The position numbers and the translations under genes are program-made. Shown here piece after piece: positions 11,401 to 23,400 of a DNA stretch of 64,000 bases. The notes under the pieces are model-generated. The model ran no database searches and had not been told where the DNA came from. It saw only the letters and a program-made list of their open reading frames with translations. The DNA comes from Zantedeschia hybrid cultivar. Lineage: Eukaryota > Streptophyta > Magnoliopsida > Alismatales > Araceae. The stretch is taken from NCBI GenBank assembly GCA_030544215.1, contig JARZZO010000010.1:56647564-56711563 (forward strand), read 5' to 3'. Positions within the stretch are counted from its first letter, which is position 1. Every line of letters begins with the position of its first letter.

Positions 11401-14400
11401 TACATATTGCCACATTTTTCTTATGTTTGTTGATTCATAAGACCAGTGTTTTATACAAATCGGTCTTTTACACATTGGACATGATCATTGTTCTTTTTTT
11501 TAAAGTGACAAGCCACAAATTCATTAAGAGAAAAAGAACGGTTACACATATAAGCCAAGAAGGTCCAAAACACAAACAAAATAAAACCTCTAGTTCACGA
11601 AGAACTAAAGTCACACAGTCACACAGACACAACCAAAATTACATGACCACTGTTTTACAAAGATTATAAAACCGGTAAGGATCAAAACAGGTAAGGATCA
11701 AATTACAAATTCCTTCCACTTCCTAGCTTTGTTCAAGATGGTGAACCTGTTACTTTGAGAAATTCCCGCTGCCCTTGCCCACTCCTCTGTCCAATAAATA
11801 GCTCCTCTCAAGATAACAAATGCACTATTGAATTCCTCGCTAAACCTCCTATTGTTCCTTTCAGACCAGATGGCCCAGCATAGCTGTCCCCATCAAAAAC
11901 CATACATCTTTTTTATTTGAGTCAGGACATACACTTATCCACCACTTTAAGAGACCCATGACAGAAGAATGCTCCATCCATGTAATACCAACTGATCGGC
12001 ATAGCACTGTCCACATTGTATAGATTATTCCATTGCTCATTCTTTATTCAGCTTTGGATTCGGAGCTGGGCAGCCTGTACCTCTCGGCCCACTCGGCCCA
12101 GACTCTCGACCACCCCCATAGGTTCCCATTCCCATTCCATCTCCATACTCTCTTATCATGAACCTCTTGACATAACTTAACATGGTTCACAATATTCAAT
12201 AAGGAGATCAACTCTCGGTACTCCAAATCAGTGGGATCCCTTCTCAAAAGTATGTTGCAGTGACCACTATTGTCATGAGAAAGCACTTGGGCGATTGTAT
12301 CTTCACTATTTACCCCATCAGCTCCCATTCCCATTCCATCTCCATACTCTCTTATCATGAACCACTTGACATAACATGGTTCACAATATTCAATAAGGAG
12401 ATCAACTCTCGGTACTCCAAATCAGTGGAATCGGAACACCACCTGTCCTTCCAAACTTAATTTGCTCCCCATTTCCAACCTGCAGAGAAAAGGATATAGA
12501 TAGTTTATCTGCTGCCTTGACAATCTGCTTCCAAATGGATGACAAATTGTAATATCTCAAAGGATAAAGAAGCCAAGTACTGGATCGAGAAAAATATTAG
12601 TCCCTCACAATCATAGTCCAAAGAGAGTCTTGATCTACTGCTGCTGCTGGTTTCCCCCTCCCCCAGCCCTTCGCCCGACCCACCCGTCCCACCGGCCGCC
12701 GCCGCCACTCGCCGCCAGGCATCCCGCCGCCGCCGGCCCGCCACCACCATCTTCTTCTCTCTCTCTCTTTCTCCCTCTTTCTCTCTCTTTCTCTTTGAGC
12801 TCTCGACCGAAAGAAGGGGGTTTTCACCCCGTCATCGCCGGCCGGCCGTCCAGCAGCCACCGTTGTTGTCGCCATTACCGCCGCCGTCAACGTCGAATTT
12901 TGTTTCCGCATCCCGATCCGAGTTAAGGTATATTTCGATCTAAAATATTTTTTAAAATTCTCAAAAAATTAGAAATGATGTATCGTTATGTAGATCTATT
13001 AACATTTAGCTTCAAAAAAAAATAACATGTTGATTAGACAAAATCCACAAAATTAATCATAATTATGAGTTAAAAATTGGGACTTTTGTATGATTAGTAT
13101 AATTAAGGTTCAATTGAGTGTGTCAAATACTGAATTGAACTTATTAGAACCTAATTGTACATATTTTTGCATTAGCGTTAATTTTTTAAAATTAATCCTA
13201 ATTATAAGTTAAAAATTAGGCCTTTTGTATGATTAGTATAATTAGAATTCAATTGACTGTGTCAAACACTCAATTGAACTTATTAGAATTAATTGTACAG
13301 ATTTTTGCATTAATTGCTCGTCATTAATATTAATTACTCAAAATTAACCTTAATTAAAGGTTAAAAATTAGGACTTTTGTATGATTAGTATAATTAAGAT
13401 TCAATTGAGTGTGCCAAATACTCAATTGAACTTATTACAATCTGATTGCATAATTTTTTGCATTAATTGCTCGTCATTAATACTAATTACTCAAAATTAA
13501 CCTTAATTAAGAGTTAAAAATTAGGACTTTTATATGATTAGTGTAATTAAGGTTCAATTGAGTGTGCCAAATACTCAATTGAACTTATTACAATCTAGTT
13601 GCATAGTTTTTTTCTTTAATTGCATGTTATTAGCGCTAATTTGGTAAAAATAACCTTAATTAGGGGTTAAAAATTGGGACTTTTGTATGATTAGCGTAAT
13701 TATAGTTCAATTGAGTGTATCACACACTCAATTAAACTTATTACAATCTGATTGCATAATTTTTTATACCCATTGATCGTCATTAGTACTAATTACTTAA
13801 AATTAACTTTAATTAAGAGTTAAAAATTGAGGTTTTTGCATAATTAGTGTAATTAAGGTTCAATTGAGTATGTCAAACACTCGATTGAACTTATTACAAT
13901 ATGATCGCATAGTTTTTTACATTAATTGCATGTTATTAGCGTTAATTTGATAAAATTAATCCTAATGAGGGGTTAAAAACTGAGACTTTTGTATGATTAG
14001 TGTAATTAGAGTTCAATTGAGTGTATCAAACACTCAATTACATTTATTATAATCTGATTGCATAGTTTTTTGTATTAATTACTCGTCATTAGTATTAATT
14101 ACTCAAAATTAACCTTAATTAGGGGTTAAAAATTGAGACTTTTGTAATAGAGTTCAATTGAGTGTGCCAAACACTCAATTGAACTTATTATAATCTAATT
14201 GCATAATTTTTTTCATTAATTACATGTTATTAGCGTTATATTTTTAAAATTAATCTTAATTAAGAGTTAAAAATTGAGTTGTATGATTAGTGTAATTATG
14301 GTTCAATTGAGTGTACCAAACACTCAATTAAACTTGTTACAATCTAATTGGATTTGTGTCCTTGTATATTACGTAGGAATATGGCAGAGCAATGACATTA

Positions 14401-17400
14401 TGAACAGAATGTGGAGCAGTAGGGTGTTGATCCTGGTTGACAGCATTGCACACTAGTGGACAGTAGGCAGAGGAGGGTCAAATGCAACTGGTATGGAGAA
14501 AAGATGGGTGGAGCGTGTATCGCCTAAAAAATCATATTGCTGGTATAACAGGAGACGTCAGCAGATGTGAGTCAGTTCCGTTGAACTTGAAGAAGGAAAT
14601 GAGGACTTATATACTGGATAAAAAGTACAAAAAGATTTATCATCTCAACAACAGATGGATCTGCAAGATGAGATGTCAGGGCGCCAGAGACGAAGGGATT
14701 ACAATCTGCATGTTCAGCGGCCGATCAATTTAGATGATGATGATGAGGAAGAGGAGGAGGAGGATCCAGATGACCTTGATGCAAAGTACACCAGCGTTGT
14801 TCGTACCAGTTTGCGGACAAATAGAGAAGATGAGGACCGGCAAAGAGGCATAGGATCATGTTGAACCCGGAAATTTTTTTCATGCAAGATAGTGTCATTT
14901 AAGCATGCATGTGCACAGGATTATGTAGAAAATGCCACATGGCATATGCTCGCATTAATGTGAGCTCACTATATGAAAATATATATATATATATGCATAA
15001 CAACATGTTCACATGGGACTATGTTATGCAAAACAAAAAATATACGCCTATGATATGAGGGATAATACCAAATGGAGACCCTCTCATGTACATAGGGAAA
15101 ACATAAAATTACATAAAGGGTAATGGGGGAGGAACCATACCTAGGCCAAAAAGGCCTTGATCGGGATTTTTACGGAGGCCTAAAACAGTCCCAAGTCACC
15201 CTTGTACGCTTTCAAAATCAACTCCTAAGTCTCCTTGATAACCCTTGATGGTGAGGTCCAAAGAAAGACCCTAAAATGCAGCGACAAGGATGAGCCAAAT
15301 GCTGCGAAATGAGGGCCTAAATCAGTCCCGGAATAGGCCAAAATCAGTCCCGGAATGGGGCCAAAATGGCCTCCAAACTTGCCCAAAATGGCCTCAAATG
15401 AAGGCCTAATAACAAGGGAGATAGGCCCAATAAATGGTCCAATAGGTGGCCCAATAAAAAAAGCCCAATAGGGAGCTCAAATGGGCCAAAAATCAGTCCC
15501 CAAGGGGCACTAAATCTGCAGGCCAGAGAAGGGGAAAATCTGAAGAAAAAAAAACCCGAGAAAAAATTCCTAAAGGGGAAAGTGGACCCCTCTCTCCCAT
15601 CCCCTTTATTTGAATAGGCTAAGGGGGGGGGGGGGGAGGAGAGAGAGAGGGAACCGGTGGGGGGACCCCCCACCGGTTCCAAGAGGGAAACCGGTGGGGG
15701 GGGAGGAGGATCTCCCTCCCTTCTCTTTCTTTTCAGGATTTGAAAATTCAAATAAGGGGGGGGAGGGGGGGGGAGGGATTAAATTAAAGAAAAAGGGGAG
15801 TTAATGAGGTTCTTAACTCCATTCACATGGGTTAAGAACTCCATGCAAAGCCTCCATTAAAACCCCCATCCTAAACCCCTTTCACACTTGGCCAATATCT
15901 GAAATTAATGGGCTAACCCCCTTTTCACACTTGGCCAAAACCCAAAATCTGAACAAAAACTCATTAAGAGCCAAAAAATTAAAGAGTGCAAAAGAAATGG
16001 GGGAGGGGAACACCCCCCCCCACCGGTTTCCCAAAACCGGTGGGGAGACCCCCCACCGATTCCCAACCGATGGAGGGTCCAAGGCCGGTGGCCACCCCCC
16101 CCACCAGTTGGAACTGGTGGGGGTGTCCGCCGGGCCCCCCCCCTCTCTCCTCTCAATGCTCTCTCTCACTCCCTTCCCTCACCCATTGAAATTAGAAAAT
16201 AAAAAAAAATAAAAAAGAGGGAAGGGGAGAGAATGTGAACGGTGGCACCCCCCACCGTGGCCCATCCGGTGGCACCCCCCACCGTGGCCAAATTAGGGCC
16301 TATAAATAGGGCCCCTTGGCCCCCAAAAATCCAACACACACAAGCATATACACATGCAACATACACACAACCATACTACACATATACACCCACATACAAG
16401 GAGTGTAGAGTTTGGAGGGGAGGTCTTGCTGCATTCAAGACCAAATTCGGGTTTCTTAACCCGGGTTTGCTGCGCTTTTTGGAGATCTTTTCCATTTCGG
16501 GGAGTCTTTCTTCCTAAGGTTCAATCCTAAGGAGAAGCTCTGCCGAATAATTCTTGTAAAATGCCTTCTTAAGGCGAATCCCTGTCGAAATAAAAACCGA
16601 TATTTTCATGTCTGAAATGTGTGTTTGTGTGCCATTAAAATAATTAAATAATATTATGTTTTCATACTTTATATATATATGTATACTTAGTTTCATAAAC
16701 TCAAAAAATCTGTGCACACTCTTAACTTAACCTTGACCTCACCCCATGTATAAATATATAAGTTTAGAAATAATCATAAAATCATATTTAAGTCAAAAAA
16801 TGACCTATAATTAATTAATTAATAAAAATTCATGAAATTATATAAAAATCTGGAAATATCAGGAAATATCTGTGAAAAATCAATAAAAATCAGAAATGCA
16901 ACTTAAAAATCATATTAAACCAAATAACCCAAATACCCCTCATATATTTAATTAATTAATTAATTAATCATAAAAATCAGTAAAATTAATAAAATAAAAT
17001 CATTAAACATCAGTAAAAACAGAGAATCAAATCTGAAAGAATATAAAATTTCTTAAATAATTAAAAATATACATAGAAATTAATAAAATTATGAAAATAC
17101 CCTCACTCATAATAAAAATCTGTAAAAATCAGATAAAATCCTTAAAAAATATCAAAACCTATTTTATGACCAAAATACCTTCCATACAATAAAAATCTCA
17201 TAAGAAAATAGACTCTAAATATAATAAGCCCGGTTTAGGATAAATTACCAAAATACCCTTATACACTTAAAAATTAATTTCACAAATCTCATAAGGTTTT
17301 AAAACCATTAAAACTTGCTCTCATATCCTTATAAGCTATACCTCCATAATTCCTAAAAATTGTATAATTGCAAAAACACCTCTATGGGTTTAAAATATTT

Positions 17401-20400
17401 GGAATTAATCCATATAACTTGGAATCAATCCAAATATATTGGAATTAATCCAAAAACATATAAAACCTATCTCAAACCGTGGTGAGGCCAAAGGCTCAAC
17501 CTAAAATACACCTTCATATTCATATGCATGTGCTGCCTGTAGTAGTAGTGTTGCATGTTATAAGGGCATCATACGGACGGTTAATCAAGGGTTGCCGAGC
17601 AGTTGCTCGACGTAATTAACACTGACCGAAGTCAGTGGAGAGAGGTCATATACTCGAATCTTCGCCTGATTCGAAGTCCCGGATTCCCTAAGGGCTAATC
17701 CCAAGCTCTCATAGTCCGATAAAATATAAAACCAACCTATATTTCTCTAGATAAACAAAAAACAAAAAAAGTGGATTTCTAAATAATCTGCTAGGAGAGA
17801 CGTCTAGGTTAGGTCCCGACGAAGGTTTTGAAAAAAATCTTCCAAACAGATTTGGCACGTCCGGTGGGACCTCTCTTCCCCTTCATCTCTTCGTCCGGTG
17901 ATGCCCTCACCATAACTCTACTACTAACTTTGCCATGTCTTATGCAGGTGGTCGAGTCTTCCGCCCGACAGATAGCAATGGCAGCAAGGGTCACATATGG
18001 CCCCCTCGCAGTGGCGGCCCACGCTCGGTGTGGGTACCTTACCACTCCAACCTGCTTCGGCGATTTCCCCGCAGTCGTGGGGTCCCCATACTTTTTGGGA
18101 GTAATCCCAGCGCCGGAGTCAGTTCCGACACAGAAGAAGCGCGCCTCCCGCGCAAAGGAGGCCAACAAGGGTGGGAAACGACAAATCATCTACACCACCA
18201 ATACCATCAGCGCATCTCCCGCTTCCTTATCCAGCAAGAGGCAGAAGCGGAAGGATGCTCCCCTGAGTCCCTCCTGGACCGGGAAGACGATACTGGTTGG
18301 GGACATGCGCATCCGCCTGGATGACGGGAAGCCAATCATTCCCAAAACTCGGCATGTTCCGACGATTCCGGTCCGTAATCGTTTTGGAATCCTACTCAAG
18401 GTTTGCCAAGATGTGACAACCTTTAAGAAGAAAAGGAGGACGTAAAAAGCCGTTGTTCATCGGCCTGCGCCTATTACACCCCAACATGCTGGGGGCAATA
18501 CCGCACCCCGAGCACGGGATAATACCATTCCCCAACATGGGGGCAAATACAAGGAGGGGCATGCGCTCCGCCTCAAGAAAATGTGGATAACCAAGAAGGA
18601 AGCCCACGAAATACGCAAGGCTAGGGCCACCCTAGCAGAGCGACAACCTCCCAAGCATGTAGAGCCGGTGAGGGAAATAACCTATCCAACAACTTGGCTT
18701 CATCCTAAACGGAGTCGAGGAAAGAAGAATGTCTACGAGGCGCAAGAGCCTGCCCAAAAGCGGGTTTCTGTCTTCGAAAGACTCGGCGCCCTAGTACAAC
18801 CAGCGCAGAGGAAGAAAAGGACCACACGGATGACAGATGATGGCATCCGAATATATACTTGTTATACCTCTAGCACAAATCGGCAGCCTTCTCAGTCAGA
18901 AGAACCGAGCAATGTTGCTGGAATGACGCAAAGAGATGGGCCGATTACCCGCCAAATGGAACAAGCTATGCGCTTGTTAGGCCAAGTAGGCCAGGGGGTA
19001 GAGCCACCTCAAACCAATGAAGGTGCGACTAATGCCCAAGAGCCTGGAGTTGCACAGCTGCCGCAAGAACAACCACAACCTCAGACTATTGAGGAAATCA
19101 GGCAGGAAAACCAACAATTAAAAGCTTTGTTATATGGCCTGATGCAGAAAATGGAGGAGCAGCAAAGGGTGGCCCCCGCTCCTCCAGTAAATCTACCTCC
19201 GCCTAGGGCTATTCCTGCACCAGCAGGACCTCCAGTTGTTGAGGTCAATTTCAGTCCTGAAGAGATTCAGGAAGACAGGGCTGAGAAACCCAATTATAAT
19301 GCTCAACAATCACGTGCATCGGCAGAAGATGCGACAGCATCGCAAAAGCACTTGATCGAACAAATCGTCGAGGCCAAGATGGCCGAACAAGACGAAGGAA
19401 TAAGCACATTTGACTTATATAAAGTGTCGTTTATGGTTCGTCACATGTTCAAAAAGCTGCCGGCAGATCATAATAAGCGCCCTAAAGTCACAAGATATGA
19501 TGGGGAGGGCTCAGCCCAAGAGCATATAGCCCATTATATGAGTGACCTGGGAGAGCTGGCGACGGAGGAGGCATACCTTTTAAGGTTCTTCTCGACTTCC
19601 CTCACCAGTACGGCATTCCAGTGGTATGCCAAGTTGAAGCCCAACTCTATAGGTAGCTGGGAAGAAATGCAGAAAAAGTTCCTTGATCGCTTCAAAGTAT
19701 CGGAGCGAAAGATCACTATTACTGAATTAGTGACACTTAAACAAGGAAAGAATGAGTCTGCCGTGGATTATATTAAGAAATGGCAGAACCTCAGCATGAG
19801 GTGCGACAATCCACCCGTCCATGAGGACGCAGTGAGATTGTGCAAAAGGGGTTTGAAACCCGAGATAAATGAGAAACTGATCGGAGCCAATGTCAGAAAC
19901 TTCGATCAACTCAATAATATCGTGACGGAGATTGAAATGTTCTTCGCCGATTATCCCGCTATACTTCCGAATAAAGGAAAAGCACCAAGGGAGCGAGGCG
20001 CTCCCGTTAAAGAAGTAAATACGGTTGATTTCTCTTCAGCTATTGAAAGGAATGATGCCAGGAGAGGCCCCAGCACTCCAGTGGCTAATAAAAAGGGGGA
20101 AGGGAAGGCACCAGTCTCTTCTCTTGCCGAAAGAATGAAAAAGCCATACTCTTTTACCCGCGAGCATACAAGGAAATTGTTCGAAACATGTATGCGGGCA
20201 AAACTTATGTCGCTCCCTGAGCCCAAAAAGCCGACTGAGGCAGGCAGGGTTAATGAGCCAAATTATTGCCCATATCATCGCATGCTGGGGCATGTCATAG
20301 AAGACTGTTATGTCTGCAAAGATGAAATAGAAAAGCTTATCCGTGAAGGCGCGGTGGAGATGGGTAAGCATTTGATAAGCCCTCATCAGCCTCACCAAAG

Positions 20401-23400
20401 AAATAAACAGACATTCGTTGTTAATGCGATTTATATAAGCGAGAGCTCGTCTGGGTATCACCCTGAAGAAGAAACGGTGAAGGCCTCTCCAGAGCGTAAG
20501 GCAACGCCAATATATACTCCAGCAACTCCTCCACCTGGGGACTCAGTTATGGCGGCATAGGAAGAAATCCAGACAAGCCTGACACAACTTTCATGTCAAT
20601 AGGAGGAGCTCACCCGGATGATGGAGGGACTCTCCAGACAACTTTCAGAAACTCTGTCGTTCAACAAGGTTGACAGGTTCTTCTCTTCCGAGAGGTTGGA
20701 ATCGGATCTTGATCGCCCTTCGAGAAAAAGAGGCAAGCAAACTATGTTTCCTAGAGAGGACATAGAAACATATCGCCAAGAAGAAACGACCTCTTATAGA
20801 AGGAGTCATGAAAGCGTAAAAATAGCCGAAAAAGGGCGTCAAGCCAGGCAAATGGTCGATAAAGAGGCTGGAATACGCTTCAGAAACTCCTTGACTTTGA
20901 GGGAAAGGTGCGCAAAGCCCTACTCGTTCCCCAAAGACAAAGTTCGGGAACTCTTCCGACTTTGTATGAAGAAGAAAGTCATCGCCCTTCCAAAGCCAAG
21001 AAGAGAGGAAGAGATGCATATGACAGATGATCCTAACTTCTGTCACTACCATCGTGCCCTTGGGCACCGAACGGAGCATTGCTTCGTCCTTAAAGATGAA
21101 ATAGAAAAATTAATCCAAGAAGGACAAATAAATATGGAGAAGTATCTGGTTGATCCCTCACAACCTCGTGTGACTAATTATTCTGTGAATATGGTCCATA
21201 AACTCTCCTCCAACCTGAAGGACGCCATAGAAATTACATATAGAGGAATGGCACCTGATAGGCCGCCCACTTCTCACGTCATTGATACTGTGGCAGCAAT
21301 AGGCAGAAAAATGCAAATGTTGGGCATAAAATGTCGACAAGAAAATCCGAAGGCGGGTTCCTCCAAAAAGTCCGCAAAGGAAATATTCGGCGAATATCAA
21401 ATGTTGCCAGATTCGATGGTCGAGCAAGCTGTTAAAGCCACTCTTGACCGCGATCAGCCAGAAAGTCCGTGGACTAAGGCAAAGAAGAAAAAGAAGCCCA
21501 AACTGGCTAAATCCTTGCAAACACATACGGCAAAAGGAAAAGTTGTGGTCCATTTCGACCCACTTCCAGAAATGCCGGCCCGGCCCAGCTTCATTCAAGA
21601 AGCAGCAAGGAGAAAGAAACAAGAAAAGAATAGAAAAAGAAGTGAGAAGAGAAGGCTAAAGAAGCAAGAAATGCTCGCTAATGCCATAAATATGTCTGAC
21701 GACAAAATCTCGCCGCTTCAAAGGCTGCAGAAAATCACCGATGAATTGGAAGAATATCAGCAAAATCGGCCAACAGAGGATCTCCCTCTGGGTCAATATA
21801 TTCCATGGGAAGAGCTTAATCGGCGAGTTCGCCTCAGAGTATGGCTGTTAGACCTCCGCGGTCGCATACAGAAAGCTAGTGAGGATAAGCTCTCCATCCC
21901 AGACGATGTTAGCATATTCTGGGATGATGGGTTAACGATGGAAAAAGTAGAACGATATCGAGCCTGTCATATAGTGTCGGCTCAACTTCAAGATATCTCA
22001 GATGGCGAAGTGAGACATGCTTCACCAGAATCCGGAACTCCTTTGGCCACCTACCAAAGAAAGGGGAACCGGAGGAATCAAAATAGAGGCCGAGGCCGAG
22101 GCTGAGGTCGATTCGGTGATAATGGTCAAAATAAAAGCCAGCCAAATCAAGACAAAATCATCTACTTCAGGGGAGAAACCCCGAGACCAATTCTGGAGCC
22201 AAAAATCCGGGGTAATACTCGCTTCTGCCCTTCTTCCGATGAAGAAGAATGTTCTCAACAAGCATAAATGCTCAACTCACTAAAGAGCAAGAAAAGATAA
22301 ACCCTTCGGCTCAGCCTGATCCTGCGGAAGGAGCCGAGGCCTTGGCAGAATTATTTGCTGAAGAAGCACAAATTAATCCCGCAGAAGGGCAAATGCAAAC
22401 AGAAGAATCCTCTGGGGAGCAATCAAAAGCCTTGAAGGAGACCCTTCATAGCATGGCGGAAATAATGCCTCCTATTGAGCAAGCCCGAGATAGGGCGGAT
22501 CGAAAGGTGCTACAAAATATGAAAAGAATGACAGCATCCCTCAGCATATGGGAAGCAATAGCCTTGAGCAAGGAACTGAAGGAGGCCTTGATTGCTGCCC
22601 TCCAAGATCCTGAAACATATGACGTCCATATGGCCGAAATAAGAGCTCAGGCATATGAAGCATATGAGGCTACGGTAGCTTTTACCGATGATGATATGCT
22701 GCTATCGTCGCCATGCCATAATAGACCGCTATATATGCGGGGCAAAATCAATGACCAAGAGGTCGATCGAATACTGGTAGACTCAGGATCTGCAGTAAAC
22801 ATATTCCCCCTCAAAACATTTCAAGCGTTGTACCTCACCCCATATATGAAGAGGGTGCAAGGCATAACGATATCAGGATTCAATCAAGAGGCAGAAGAAG
22901 CCCTTGGTCGGGTTGATGTGGAGTTATGTTTGGACGACTGGGTGACCCAAGTATCTTTTCTCATAGTCGACTCCAATACCTCCTTCAAGGCGTTACTCAG
23001 TAGGCTTTGGTTACATAGAAACTGGGTGGTGCCTTCAACTCTCCACCAATGCCTCAAATATACAAAAGACGGCGAGCAACACCGAATATTTGCTGATTTG
23101 GAGCCATTTAAAGCATATGACTGTCATCTGGCGGATGCCCAGCTATATTTTGATACGGCCTCAGACCCAGCGACTGGCGAAAGCCGTCGTAAGGGGAAAA
23201 AGATAGCCAATAAGTCTTCCGATGAGGAGGGTGGAATTACAATTAATGAGGCCAAAGCTGCTAGATTCCGACAAGGAATGAAGCCCGGCCAGTCCCATCG
23301 AAAGTCGGCTAAATTTGGTAAGCCAGCCATCAATTTAGAAGTTAATACTATTAGCAAGAAATAGAGGCTAGCATATACCTACCCCCTGGCCTTACAAAGC

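Larger units (their letters stand above)
12635..14858 (+). mobile_element. hAT copy 1, truncated at both ends
   Basis: Homologous to the first third of the large hAT at 39484-44829. It has the GC-rich leader with CT tract (12640-12920), the 'gcatcccgatccgagttaagg' segment, nine 153-bp hairpin repeats, then a decayed start of transposase (14380-14858). Coding remnants include MSGRQRRRDYN, RPINLDD and TNREDEDRQRG, matching the intact copy. The left terminal repeat is missing, since LINE sequence meets hAT leader at about 12635. The right part stops abruptly at 14858, where the Tat LTR begins. Confidence 0.8.
14859..17848 (+). mobile_element. 5' LTR of Tat-lineage Ty3/gypsy retrotransposon
   Basis: Starts TGTTGAACCC exactly where hAT homology ends (…ggatca|tg) and ends TTCCAAACA, two bases before the primer-binding site. 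At 2,990 bp it is long, as is common in the Tat lineage. It contains a cluster of CACCGGTG-based palindromes (15650-16280), a TATA box at 16301, then about 1.5 kb of AT-rich R/U5. The last 730 bp recur at the right end of the element (34790-35611). A structured block at 17576-17640 is conserved between the two copies. Confidence 0.8.

Noticed and set aside
12597..12926. Long overlapping Arg/Ser/Pro-rich open frames on both strands around the CT tract
   Set aside because: They translate a GC-rich leader with CT microsatellite that recurs at 34299 and 39720 without a conserved frame; the composition alone explains the lack of stops.
15344..16517. Several Pro/Gly-rich open frames in the LTR
   Set aside because: They read through CACCGGTGGGG palindromes and G/C runs on both strands; no domain, and they lie upstream of the LTR TATA box.
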